Both the position numbers and the translations under genes were made by a program. From the NCBI RefSeq assembly GCF_018687715.1, contig NC_056765.1, forward strand, positions 5,568,501 to 5,632,500: a DNA stretch of 64,000 nucleotides. Reading direction: 5' to 3'. The DNA comes from Carya illinoinensis. Taxonomy: Eukaryota > Streptophyta > Magnoliopsida > Fagales > Juglandaceae. Position 1 is the stretch's first letter. The number at the start of each line of letters is the position of its first letter. Shown in pieces: positions 1 to 10,634 of the stretch. Under the pieces are notes generated by a model that did not search any database, had not been told where the DNA came from, and saw only the letters and a program-made list of their open reading frames with translations.

Positions 1-595
1 CACCGGGCATCCAACGCGGCATCACGCAAGGAAGACGCAAGGCCCCGTTCGTCGGCGGGTGAGGGTACTCCACCGTCTCCGCCGCAAAGGGCAACGGATT
101 AGTAACGTCGTTGTGCATGTGCTGCATCTGCTTTTGAATTTGCTTATCGCTCATATGCAGATTCACATTCCTCGCATCTTCCTCTGTCCTCCCTTTCTTG
201 AGCGCCGGCTCCTCCTCCTCCTCCTTCCTTTGGCACTCGTTTCCGTTCTCTCCGTTCCTCGCTCTAAACATCACCCTCCTCAGCTGTTGCTTCTCTTCTC
301 TCTTTTTCTTCGCTTCTTGCCTCCGTAACGCGTGCATCTCCCGCTTCGCCTGCGGATCCAGGAGCTCCGCGTCTTTATCATCAAGACCAGGCAACATACT
401 AGATCTTGAAAATCCCGGGCGGTTTTCCTTCAAGCCAACGTCGTACCCGTTGGATTTCCAATCAGCCGCAAGAGCATACACTTTTTTCACCGGTTTCAAT
501 TTCTCCGGTTTTCCAAAACTCCCTCCGATCGACAACCCTAAATCCAGCTCCATCTCGTCGTCCACCTTCAATCCAGTCTTCGAAACATCCACCAT
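1..595 (-). CDS. Ninja/AFP-family protein, 5' part (runs off left edge)
   Basis: Minus-strand frame open from an ATG at 595 to the window edge, about 198 codons. An in-frame TGA lies about 60 bases upstream, so this is the first usable ATG. The product has an acidic N-terminus with an EAR-type repressor motif (ELDLGLSIGGSFG, residues about 16-28). Near residue 87 a basic helix follows (DPQAKREMHALRRQEAKKKR), as in the central part of Ninja/AFP proteins. Then come an acidic run and a Q/M/H-rich segment. Members of this family bind ABI5-like bZIPs or JAZ proteins and recruit TOPLESS corepressors in the nucleus; that role is family knowledge. The C-terminal domain lies outside the window, so the AFP or NINJA subgroup is undecided. 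CACGTG boxes upstream fit ABA-responsive expression. Confidence 0.7.
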   Translation of the reverse strand, partial: MVDVSKTGLKVDDEMELDLGLSIGGSFGKPEKLKPVKKVYALAADWKSNGYDVGLKENRPGFSRSSMLPGLDDKDAELLDPQAKREMHALRRQEAKKKREEKQQLRRVMFRARNGENGNECQRKEEEEEPALKKGRTEEDARNVNLHMSDKQIQKQMQHMHNDVTNPLPFAAETVEYPHPPTNGALRLPCVMPRWMPG

Positions 596-639
596 TTGCG
601 CGAAACTCAACAGGACAAAAGTTTCAGAGCTTGAACAGC

Positions 640-870
640 TTCATAGAGAAGCTATATACAATAAAGAGACGTCGTCGAGGAAGGAGAACGAAGGGGGAAT
701 AGCCACGTGGCGGAAGCCGAGAAGGCGAGTGGGGCGGCGAGTCTATTTAAGCCGAAACGCGTGTTTTTTGGTTGGTGCTTCGTGTGATGGATCGAAAATT
801 TGCCGTTAAAATAATTGTTTTTCCCCCCAAATCTTTGTTTAAGGTTATCTACCGGAGCGACCACGTGGCA
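640..870 (-). promoter_or_regulatory. Proximal promoter of the Ninja/AFP-like gene with two CCACGTGG boxes
   Basis: Perfect CCACGTGG palindromes lie at 703-710 and 861-868. This is the G-box/ABRE core bound by bZIP and bHLH factors. TATA-like runs on the minus strand occur near 652-658 (TATATA) and 742-750 (TTAAATAG), upstream of the ATG at 595. Which TATA is used cannot be decided from sequence. Confidence 0.5.
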
Positions 871-1009
871 TACTCAACGAGGGGCTTAACCTTCGACGCG
901 TGTCCTCCCCCTCAGTCCTCTCGTTTTCTTATTTACCAAATAAATAAACTATTATACAGATATTTCAAATAAGAGTAGAGAATAAATATTTCAGGATAAT
1001 TAAGGATAA

Positions 1010-1260
1010 TGCTGGATGCCTATAAAATGTCCTCACTAAATATGTATATTAATGTAAATAAATTTTATTATTATTTTTTAAATATCTTTAACTATTAAAA
1101 AATAATATAATATAAATTCATTAATAATTATTTATTTAACCATGAAAAAATAAAATAAAATAAGATAAAAATATATAAATTGATCCATTTAATAAAAATA
1201 TTTAATAGTCATATTATTATTTTTTTATATTTAAATAGAATGATAAAAATGACTTTTACA
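1010..1260. repeat. AT-rich interspersed repeat (copy 1)
   Basis: Similar by eye to 61065-61260: both have an 'ATATCTTTAA..ATTAA' run, then a TAATAATTAT-like run and a 'TATATAAATTGAT'-like stretch, in the same order. No coding capacity. Probably a decayed MITE family. Confidence 0.35.
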
Positions 1261-1435
1261 TTTCTCTCGTTCACTTGTATAATTACAATATCTTGACAAA
1301 AATACTAAAGCCACACATGTAAATTCTGAGGAATACCGATAGTAATTTTTTCTTTTATTAATTAACGATTAAGAAATATTTTTTTAATAATGTTTTAATT
1401 TTTAGAAATTATTAAAAATAATACATTAAAAAAAA

Positions 1436-2100
1436 AATTGCACTGTCGGATCCCGATGTGTGCTGCAGAGCCACTCACGCCTTACTCTGATTGGTAATAG
1501 GTGTACGTTATGACAGCCTGGCAGATGCGGCACGTGGTTAGAGATCTTGCTTGTCTTTACAATCCCTACTTTTAAGAAAAACAAAAAGCGGTTGCCCGGA
1601 TTGACGCGTGTACCTGTCGTGCAGGATGGGCCTGGGGTTTCCATTTTGAAGCTCAATGAGCAGAAGTGATCCGACCGACACGTGACAGCTCAGCTCGTTG
1701 TCAAAGTTGCAGGAGCGACTTTTGAAGGGAGCTGATGTAGACATGTAGACGTGCTCTTCGCATGAGGTGTCGTACACGTGCCGCAATTGGTTTGGACTAG
1801 ATACTATTGCTTTCTTTGGAAGGAAAGGCCTGGACGACTGTTGATGCAATGATGCATGGAGGCCACGTGTCGGTCTCTAACGGTAAAGGTGATGGACATG
1901 TGACACGGCCTTTATCGCTGGTGAAAGACATAGGACGGGTCCCGGTTGTACAGTTGTACTTGTACCCGAGGTAGGCTGGGCTCCAACCAGATGTGGGTAC
2001 CACTAACCAGGTGTACTGTAGACCGTAAAGTGGGTGGGCTCCATGGGCCATAATTGAGAAAAAAGTTCCCTCTCGTATGGAATGGGTGGAGGCCCATCAA
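1436..2100. promoter_or_regulatory. Island with four further CACGTG boxes
   Basis: A comparatively GC-rich island between AT-rich stretches. CACGTG occurs at 1531-1536, 1679-1684, 1775-1780 and 1864-1869, four perfect hexamers in about 340 bases. Several related ACGTG, ACATGTG and ACGCGTG variants are also present. No convincing protein is encoded; the open frames here show no family resemblance. It could be a distal regulatory module of the gene starting at 595, or a transposon-derived segment. Confidence 0.35.
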
Positions 2101-2149
2101 TGTTTTTCCGAATTTCTTTTTTTTTTTTCTAAAAAATTTGTCTGCTTAA

Positions 2150-2700
2150 CATTTAGATTTTAATTAGGATTTGAAATTTTTAAATTGTTTATTATATTTT
2201 ATTTAAAAATTTAAAAAATTTATAATAATGAAATAAGATGAGAGTATTTATCAATCTAAATGGTCTCCTAATCACTTCCAATATGCCAAATATATGAAAG
2301 AGAAATGATTATATGCCTATTATGTTTTCGTAGATGAGATAAGTTAAAATAAAAATAAAAATTTAAATAAAATATTGTTAGAATATATTCTTTTAGAGAA
2401 ATTTTATTTGCAGTCTCATTAATAAATGAGAATAAAAGGAAAAAAATATCATTTAAAAAAGGATATTATTGTAATTAATTTTTTTTAAGCATAATTGCAT
2501 AGACTTGCATGAGCAATCTCCAAATGGGGATAGTATATAGACTAACTCATTTTTTTATATTATTTTTATTTTAAAATTTGAAAAATTTGGATTGTTTATT
2601 TCATTTTATGTGAAAATTTGATAAAATTGTAATAATTTGATGAGATGAGATAAGTTGAGAAGAGTTGTGAAAACAAACGAGACATAATCATTTCTTGCAC
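2150..2700. repeat. MITE family A ('GATGAGATGAGA' type), broken copies
   Basis: Segments 2150-2260, 2330-2400 and 2555-2690 match parts of the elements at 45738-45905 and (reversed) 60880-61060. Shared blocks are 'AATAAAATATTRTTAGAATAT', 'ATTTGAAAAA..TTGTTTAT' and a terminal GATGAGATGAGAT run. A foreign stretch at about 2401-2550 seems to split one copy. The remainder of 2100-3110 is AT-rich with poly(A) runs and no recognisable gene. Confidence 0.45.
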
Positions 2701-3110
2701 TCCCTTTAAAAAAAAGTGAACAAATTTAGAATTCAGATGAAAGATAATCTAACTATTTCTCAAATGAATTGTGTGAGATTTGCATACCATAAAACTGTAT
2801 CTAATATTACTCATATATATGAATACTAAGACAGCACTATGATTATGCAACTCCAAGAAAATTAAACATTACATATGAAACTGTTACTTCCTAAAAAGAT
2901 TCTTCATGTCAAAAAAAAAAAAAAAACCATAAAAAAAATGCAACCCAAATCCTTATAAAATGTATAGAGCAAACCAAGAAAAGAAAGGGAAAGAAATTTA
3001 AATGTCAAAATTTGAACAGTCAGTGTTTGGATAGCCTAAGGATGTTTAGTTCAAAAGCAAATATAGGCAAAAGCAAGTCTACATATTGTTTGCTCTCCAA
3101 AGCCTGATTT

Positions 3111-5595
3111 TTAAACCGGCATCTTCAGTACAAGTTGGCCTTGCATGAAGCTGCAGCAAAATTAAAAGGTGGCAGGGGCCAATTAGAGAATGCCACATAA
3201 CATAATCAGTATGCTTAATGACCTGATTGCACAGATAGAATATTACAGTAAAATGAAAGTAGGCTTGATTACCACTTGATATAATAGTAGCAGAAGTCAG
3301 CCAAGATAAATGTCTGGACTACTTCTGCGAGGAAAGCAGCCAAGAACCAAAAGTAGCCGTTTCCAAACAAAAACAGATACTTCCCACGAGTCTCATAAAT
3401 CTGCATGCAAATGTCAAGAATGTTGCACTGGTTTGTTTTCATTAAAGGGTGCAAGAAAAAGGTCATTTTCTTGTGTAAATCTTTCTGTTTTGTATCTGTT
3501 GTGAATCTGGTGATGCACAGAACATAAAGTTTGACACATGCAACCCGAATGCCTAGAATTAATCGGCAGAAGGATGTTCATCGGAGAAGGTAGGGCAATG
3601 CTCGGGGAATGAGAGGACTAATTCACAATTTTTTATCGAGTATTTTCCGATCATTTGATGTCACAACAAAAGATGATGGTTAAAAGGATGATTGAGTAGC
3701 GTTTCTCTATATGAATAGAGTCACAGTCACTTCCTCAAACAAGCGAGGAAAACATTTCACCAAACTTATAGGCAATAGCTGTTACCTTTGAGTTCTTTTA
3801 CTAACAAATGCTAGATGTATAATAATCTGAACCATTACCTTGAACTTGGATTGGGTTGACACATTATGGAATCCTACAAGTTATGAAACTAACCTGAATT
3901 ATCCAATGAGCGCATGACAAGAATCTTGCAACTCCGAGTGCAAAAACATAATGGGCTGTGAATGGTTCAATCATCTGAAGAATTTTAACCAGAATGGATC
4001 AAATCAACATTAATTCTTAGAAGTTGACAAGCTGCTGGATGTAAAGCATGCAGAGACAGGAATGGAGCTAAAACCTTTGCATTCTGCATCAAACGTAGCT
4101 GAGGCAGCACCGAAACAGATTCCAAATACACACCAAATGCCCAAAGGACCCGAGTTAAGTGAAAATGTATAGTATAAGGGTGGAGAAGAATGGCAAGGAT
4201 GGCACAAGGCACAACCTGTCATACAATAACCAGCAGAAAATTCATAATTCATTATTCTCTCTTGATACTTGATTTTTAACACTGGGATAGGCAAAAACTC
4301 ACTTTCTTTTACTTCTTAAGATTAAATGGCAGTCACCATATATGGCCATATATAGTCAATATAAATGTTTAACCTATATCTGCAGCAAACATCATTTCAA
4401 GGTTTTCAAAGATGTGATTGGAACAACTCAAGAAAAGTCTAAATCATATCTGGTCCCATACTCAAAAAGTATTTGTTGAGATTATGATTGGAACCCCTTA
4501 GCATTATTATAAAGGCTTGAGCTTCTCCCTCTTAAGTCCCAAATAATGTGAGATCTCATACGCCACATTCTTATACACGGTACAGGGCATTTCATATAGC
4601 AGGTAAATTATGCTAAATGAAATAAATGAATACAGGAAAACTGCTTGAACAGTGTTCTACAAGATTAAGAGCAGAACAGACAGCAATGTAGTTACCACAT
4701 AGTACCAGGCCAAGTTGTCAAGCTCCTTGATGTAGGTTGACTTCAACTTGAATCGGATCATGTACATAACCCAGGTTGTTGCCATCAAGGTGGTAAAATC
4801 TAGAACTGTGTGAATGTCACCCTCAATGAGGGTACTACAGACCAATCGTGTAGCAACGGATAGAGCTGTGAGTTCTTGACTCCTTAGTGAGAGGCCTGAA
4901 GAAGGTAATAAAACCTGATTATTGGAACTGCCAAAAAAGCCTTGAGAAATCATAATTTCTTTTGGCTTTTTTTCCCAGGATTGTGGTTTGCTAATGAAAT
5001 TAACTACAAGGTATGTTTATGTTAAGAAGGCATGTTAGCCTTCTCTGAAATAATTATTTAAGCAAATAACATAGCATAGTTATAATCATGAAAACACATC
5101 CCAATGCTATGATACATTATTATAAAATTAAAACATGAAAAATCTAAACGAATTGAAAATTTTGAATAAATCAATAAACCACCAGAACTGAAGTAAAAAA
5201 AAAAGCAATCCTAATGTCCCAAACAATCATTTTATTTCTAAAAAAATTGAAAAAAAAGGTGAGAAGTGTTCTTTAATTTAGATAATGAAACCATTGCGTT
5301 AGTGCCAACAGATCAGAGACACAACAGAGATAATACTAGAAAGGCATGCGTGTGTATTGATAAATATACCAGAGCATGACTTTTTGGTGGTGAGTTTGTA
5401 AATCAAGACGATGATCCCTGCAGCGTGGACAGCTTCTGAGGCAATGAAGAAGTAGTTGTGATCTTTGATCGTAAATTTGAAAGTGATCAAAGCACAAAGA
5501 GCAAGCACAGCTATAAGAGAAATCTTCACCCTCATGGACTGCCTCCTCACCCATCCAAACAAATCGCTCACAGGCGAGCTCCTCCTCCTCCCCAT
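3111..5595 (-). CDS. ERD2-like protein (ER lumen protein-retaining receptor family), six exons
   Basis: Exons on the minus strand: 5370-5595, 4696-4895, 4075-4215, 3894-3974, 3273-3400 and 3111-3150, all with GT/AG borders. Lengths 226, 200, 141, 81, 128 and 40 sum to 816 nt, giving 271 residues. The product starts MGRRRSSPVSDLFGWVRRQS and carries the hydrophobic segments of the seven-helix ERD2 fold. Diagnostic blocks are IYKLTTKKSCSGLSLRSQEL, MIRFKLKS, VLPQLRLMQNAK, MIEPFTAHYVFALG and TFILADFCYYYIK. It belongs to the plant ERD2-like branch, so the ligand (K/HDEL or other) is not known from sequence. Exon 5 ends at 3273 (AAGTG^GTAATC). If it were not spliced, the frame would stop at 3269. 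Exon 6 restores the family tail (FMQGQLVLKMPV). The leader holds a (TA)n run and a GA-rich stretch. Confidence 0.9.
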
Positions 5596-5642
5596 CCCTC
5601 TTTCCTCTGCTACAGACAGAAACTTCGACACACAGGAAATCA

Positions 5643-5647
<5 letters not shown>

Positions 5648-5685
<38 letters not shown>
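5648..5685. repeat. (AT)19 microsatellite in the ERD2-like leader
   Basis: About 38 bases of perfect alternating AT, some 55 bases upstream of the ERD2-like ATG. It lies between the start codon and the likely TATA box, so probably in the 5' leader. Likely length-polymorphic. Confidence 0.85.
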
Positions 5686-5693
<8 letters not shown>

Positions 5694-5753
5694 GTACTTG
5701 CAAGTTGCAGAGAGCTGTTTTGATATGGTTCTGAATATTGGATGAGGTCTGAG

Positions 5754-5864
5754 GGAGAGAGAGATAGAGAAAGAGAGAGCCTTTCCGGAAGACACGAAGA
5801 GAGCATGCAGTTGGTGGTGAAACGTTATGTCATTATGTGGCATTCATTTTCTTCCCATATATAG
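5754..5864 (-). promoter_or_regulatory. Core promoter of the ERD2-like gene
   Basis: A minus-strand TATATA run at about 5857-5863 lies roughly 265 bases upstream of the ATG at 5595. A GA-rich tract at 5754-5779 (CT-rich on the sense strand) lies downstream of it, the usual layout of a plant TATA plus pyrimidine-patch leader. Confidence 0.4.
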
Positions 5865-6227
5865 TGAAAGCAATGAGATTTTACACATTGGATTTCATTT
5901 AAGGACATCATTCATATATGATATATACATATATGTATATATGTCAATATCCCAAATTGGGGCCACTGATTTAATGGCTATGATTTAGAGAAACTAATCA
6001 GGTTAATTACTATAGAAAATTTAAAAGGTCTTGAAACATGGAAGAATATAAGAAGATCTTCATGCATAGCTGGGATGATCTTGTTCAACTTGTTTTAGAA
6101 TCTTAAATTTATTTAAAGGGTTTTAACCAGGATGAGAGTATGTTTTTTTTTTTGAAGGAGATGGGGCCCGAACTTCTCCCTTCTGGAGGGGGGGGGGTCT
6201 CGGTGAGGGGTTGAAACGACATCATTA

Positions 6228-6410
6228 GAAGAGTAATTTTATGTACAATCAAAGTACGTAAATTCTACATAATTATTTTTAAAAAAAGTGAGATTTATTA
6301 TTAAAAATTATTTTTTTCATGTAAGTCTCATATTTTATTTATTTATTTTTTAAAATAATTATGCATTGATTGTATAATTTACGGTTGCAAATATTTTTTC
6401 TTATTTCAAA
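6228..6410. repeat. MITE family B, copy 1
   Basis: Carries the block 'AAAGTGAGATTTATTATTAAAAATTA...TGTAAGTCTCATA...AAAATAATTAT', which recurs at 60395-60535, 61565-61740 and 62295-62460. The element is roughly palindromic: GTGAGA and TCTCA face each other, and the outer arms pair imperfectly. No coding capacity. The rest of 5900-6850 holds no gene that I can see. Confidence 0.5.
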
Positions 6411-6856
6411 TATGCTTTGTTTCATCACTTTGCAGTACCCTATATGGTCTCCACTACTCTTTGTTAATCTTCTTCAACCCCGTTAATGGAGTTCTCTCCA
6501 ACAAATTCCCACATTATAGTTTATGACTTTATTCAACAATTAATGCTCTAACCAGGAACAAAGCTACACAATCTAGAAAATTATTGTTGAGATTAATTTG
6601 CTTCATCTTCATGATATTAGCGAACGCTTTGGCACAATATGTTCGATCCTGGTGAACACAGAAAACTAACTTCACTGATGGCTTTAGAAACTAGAAATAT
6701 GTTCAAAAAACTAATTCATTCAAGAAAAAAGAAGGAAAGAAAGAAACAAAAATATACGAGTTCAACGAAGATCAGATTGCATATATACTAATGTCAAGAC
6801 AATGTGAACACTCACTGAAAACTGATGCTTTGGGAAAGCATGGTTTGTATCTCTGT

Positions 6857-7483
6857 TTAGCATTGATAGAGTTGGGAAGAAAGACATGGAGTGAGCAGAA
6901 TTTCTAAGGGAGCTGCCCTGGGCACGGTAATGCCTAATCCATCAGTCATGTCCACAGGCATGTTCAATGGTGTTGTTAACTCGAATTCCTGAAGCAAACG
7001 GGCCAATGTCAGATGCGATACTTGCAGAGCAAACGTGTCACCTGGGCAAGGTCGTCTTCCTGGCCCAAATGGCGTGAACTTAAAATGTTGACCAGAAGCA
7101 TCCATATTTGCATGGTTTGAAAGAAAACTTTCTAGCAAAAACTCTTCAGGGTCCTCCCAAACTCTTGGGTCTCGATGCAACTTTCAAATATTGATAGTCA
7201 AACAAGTTCCTTTCTGGATGTGATAGCCACAATGATGATTATCTTCCATTGCCTCGCATGGAACTAAGAGGGGAACTGGTGGCTATAGGTGCAAGGATTC
7301 TTTGGTAATGGCCTGGAGGTAAACTAGATCTTTAATATCAGACTCTTCGACCCATCTATCTCTCCCAACTTTGAGATGTATTTCTTCTTGGGCTCGCTTC
7401 AAATCATACTTCTTGTTCAATAGAAAGGATATGAGCCATGTCAAGGTTATAAATGTAGTGTCGGAGCAGCTAAAATGAGATTC
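6857..7483 (-). pseudogene. CYP82-like cytochrome P450 pseudogene 1, exon 2
   Basis: Minus-strand C-terminal half of a P450. It has the meander and heme-binding loop FTPFGPGRRPCPG (F-x2-G-x-R-x-C-x-G with the cysteine ligand), preceded by [13 protein letters not shown] and followed by LARLLQEFELTTP and MPVDMTDGLGITVP, a pattern typical of CYP82. Upstream (7190-7483) the K-helix region (DLVYLQAITKES) is readable but frameshifted. The exon ends exactly at a copia insertion at 7484, next to the original AG acceptor. Exon 1 is now about 15 kb away (22409-24239), so the gene is dead. Confidence 0.75.
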
Positions 7484-7895
7484 TGTTGACTTATGCTTTG
7501 TTTTAGTCCCAAGTCGGTGAGATTAAAGAAATATATATAGGCGATAAGTTATAAATAAGGGCTTAACCTCTTAGTTTAAGTGCACCAGTTGAAAGTTTAT
7601 CTAATAACTTTTGATTTTAATTAAATTCCTCTATTAGCTTTTTGTAAAAAGGGAAGGGGTGTAAAGTTAAAGTTTTACTAGTGGGGTAGCTTTGTAGGTG
7701 TGGTGAGGAGAAAAATTGTGTAATTGTAATAATTTTTCACATAGTAAATTTTCTTCTCTGGATATGGTGGTTTTTCTACTGTTTTGAAGTTTCCACGTAA
7801 ATTTATTGTGTTATTATTATTTCTCTATTTTTCTTATTATTTCTGCAAAGGGTAGATCTTAGGGAGGTGAATTTGGGAGGTCCAAATTTTCAACA
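7484..7895 (+). repeat. 5' LTR of outer copia element
   Basis: Direct repeat of 21836-22248 with TG...CA ends. Both copies share the 'GCTTAACCTCTTAGTTTAAG'-like block and a 3' end with GGAGGTCCAAAT. The primer-binding site follows at about 7901-7910. Confidence 0.9.
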
Positions 7896-8058
7896 ATTAG
7901 TATCAGAGCCACTAGGTTCTTTATGTGGGGTGAAGTTTTGGTGTGGTAATGTGGATACGTACAGTCTAAGAAAGTTCTGTCTAGGAGATTGAAAATTTCA
8001 AGTGTGTCCATTATGACCCTCCAATCTTTCATGAAAACTGAATTAGTGAGGTACTATT

Positions 8059-9108
8059 TGAAAAAGCAGTGGTTCTACCCAACACTACACCTAGAGGGGG
8101 GGTGAATAGGTGTAATCTAATTTTTATGGCCTTTTGAAAATTATACAAACAAGCAGTTAATAAATGAATCAAATAACACAATTAATCAACACATGATTTT
8201 GATCATGGAGTGGAAACTCATTTGAAGAATATCTTCAAAATCTAAAACCACTCCGAGTGTAAGGTACCACCTCAAATCTACTATAGAAATTTTAGTTTGT
8301 TACAACCAATTTAGAGACACTCACAAAACTTTTGTAGTAGCTAAACTTGGCTTGCAACACCACGAGTGACCCACTCGATCTCTACACGCATGTAGTGTCG
8401 GAACTCCGACCTTCTTATAGCTTCCCACGAGAACCTCTCGATCTCTGCATCAACGGCAGCTCCGGACTCTTCCAGCTAACAAAAATATCCACTTCAATGG
8501 ATTCAAGTAAAAGTTGATTTTGAATGTTTTGTGATGGAGAAATGTTTATCCAAGAGAGAATCAAACAAATGGGGAAGAGTTTGCTCTAAGAAGTTCTTAG
8601 AGGCCTTTAGGGTTTTTGCTCTGATTCTCCACCCATAGAACAGAAGTTAACCTGTTCTATTTATACTTCCCATCAAATGAAGCGTTTAAAACCCTACATT
8701 GTAAGTGATCTGGAACATTGGCTCGAGCGAAGTGTCGAGTGAAGGTCGAGTGCCACAATCTGCCAAAGTTCGCTCGAGCGACCTGTCGAGCGAGTATCGA
8801 GCGGTCGACTCTGCTTGAGTTCGCTCGAGCTCAGTGTCGAGCGAGGGTCGAGCGACACACTCTGCCTGGGTTCGCACGAGCTCAGTGTTGAACGAGGGTT
8901 GAGCGGTTGACTCTGCCTGAGTTCGCTTGAGCTGTATGTCGAGCGGTGCAATCTGCCCAAGTTCGCTTGAGCGCTCCGTCGAGCGAGAGTCGAGCGAAGT
9001 CGCCTTCTTTGACCAATCTTCAAGCCTTTCCGCAACAACACTTGTTACAACACTATTTTACACAGGTTTTCACAAGAATATGCCAATACGCTCATTTTTC
9101 CCTCAACA
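8059..9108 (-). repeat. 3' LTR of Sirevirus element
   Basis: Plus-strand ends are TGAAAAAGCAG and CCTCAACA. It is closely similar along its length to 17464-18512. It includes an internal array of CTCGAGCG-type units at about 8721-9000. Confidence 0.92.
8721..9000. repeat. CTCGAGCG-rich tandem units within the LTR
   Basis: About five degenerate units of roughly 60 bases, each with GTTCGCTCGAGC, a GTCGAGCGAG core and an ACTCTGCCTGAG-like spacer. The other LTR carries the same array at about 18125-18404. It is rich in CG dinucleotides in an otherwise AT-rich window. Confidence 0.8.
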
Positions 9109-9543
9109 ATCTCCCCCTTTGGCATTTCTGTGACAAAACCTCTATCCTATACATATGACTTAATCCTAGCACACCCAACTAGATCCATATTCTTGAACAT
9201 GTTGAAATATTTCTGCACACGCTTAGCAAACGGTTAAACATACCCATTCACATATGCACAAAAACATATTTGCATTCTCAAATCATAATTCATGAACAGT
9301 CATGTCAAGTACAGGTTTTAGAAAAGAAATATTTCATTAAGCAACAAATCAGAGATTGAGTTCAAGAAACATTAGTCAAACAACAGCAGCTAACAAGAGA
9401 TATAATTCAACAGACATAACCAAAAACTGTTGTTCCCAAAAAAAAAAAATGTTAGTACAAGTAACACTCCCCTTGAGTTAATACTATTGTACTACTCCCC
9501 TTCAACAATATCTCCCCCTTTTTGCCACACGAGGCCAAGGGTC

Positions 9544-10634
9544 TCAATCATCACCATCGGCATCCTCATCATCCTCATTGAGCTGCCTCTCGATGTCATT
9601 GAAGCGTTGAGTCACAAGTTGTTGCAGGTTATCAAATTTCACCTCAAGGCTGTCGAACCGGGTGTCAAGGCGAGCTAGATATTCAAGTACCTGCTGAAGA
9701 CTGGGCTCCGACGAACCGAGGGCTGAGGAAGATGGCTGAGAGCTGGATGGAGCCGAGGTACACGGCTGAGAACTAAATGGTCGGGAGCTCGAAGGCTGAG
9801 AGGATGGAGAGGGAGGATGCTCAACACGGAGAGGGTGTGGAGTTGTGTGAGCACGACTCAGCTGGACCGTCCTATGACCAATAGGAGCCTTAAATGCAAT
9901 TCTAGGCTCTTGAGGATGGAAAGCAACAGATTGGGAGAGAGCTAGTCGGGTAATTAAACACGGTAAGGGCAAACCAGTCCGTGTTTTGGAGGACCGATAC
10001 GCCTCAACAATAACCCGACACAAAAGACTTCCTAGATCAATGGAGACACCATTGATCAAGGCATACAACAGAAGGGCACGGTCAAGACCCACATCACTAT
10101 TATGACCAGTAGGATCTAAGTTCGTAAGAACAATCCTACTGAGAATGAGGTGATTAGGGGTAAAACGAGTAGTTGAAATAGGGGTTGTCCCTTCCCAACT
10201 ACTAGGTCGACCACAAAGACAACTAGCAATGACTTGTGGACTGGGAGGAGATGTCTGTGAGTAGGGAAACTCGGGATAGGACACACGAGGGGCATTTAGC
10301 AGAGTCGCTATCATGCCCGGAGTTACTCGGAAAACAACGTTCCTGAGACTGACTTCAAACGAGTCATCAATAGACATGTCATGAATATTGGAGTAAAACT
10401 CCCTAACCAAATTCATAGAAGGAGTGGGATGACCAGTGGTCAATGCCTGCCACTGACGAGACTCAAAAATACGGGGAATGATAGTCTCAGTAAGCTCACT
10501 TAAGGCCACTTCACGCTCGACTATGGGAGTACGATGCGAGAAGTTCTAAGAATACAACTCCTGGGCCTGGGCACTATGGAAGTGAGCTTGAGCGGGTGCA
10601 GGGGGTTTTGGCGAGGACGAACACGTCGAGACAT
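9544..10634 (-). pseudogene. Sirevirus envelope-like ORF (broken)
   Basis: Open on the minus strand from 10509 to 9544 (321 codons). The in-frame extension upstream is cut by a TAG at 10546-10548. An initiator-like MSRRVRPR lies at 10634 in another frame, so a frameshift lies between, probably at the run of A and C bases near 10605-10615. The N-terminal part reads like the plant transposon-protein domain found in Sirevirus third ORFs. The C-terminal third is S/P/Q-rich, then a coiled-coil-like segment (LEYLARLDTRFDSLEVKFDN) and an acidic tail. It lies 3' of pol, where such ORFs normally sit. Its function is unknown in the family. Confidence 0.65.

Noticed and set aside
198..809. Plus-strand 203-codon frame over the left edge
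   Set aside because: It is the antisense of the Ninja/AFP-like coding region and its leader, which has family motifs in the other strand.
1426..2100. Four overlapping minus-strand frames of 60-100 codons
   Set aside because: No family resemblance, mutually overlapping, and in an island better explained by regulatory words.
5336..5806. Minus-strand 156-codon frame and plus-strand frames around the (AT)n repeat
   Set aside because: Shadows of ERD2-like exon 1 and translated microsatellite (YIYIYI).
8721..9000. Regular CTCGAGCG repeats resembling a CRISPR-like or satellite array
   Set aside because: They lie inside both LTRs of a plant retrotransposon, the units are degenerate and contiguous, and there are no unique spacers or cas genes.
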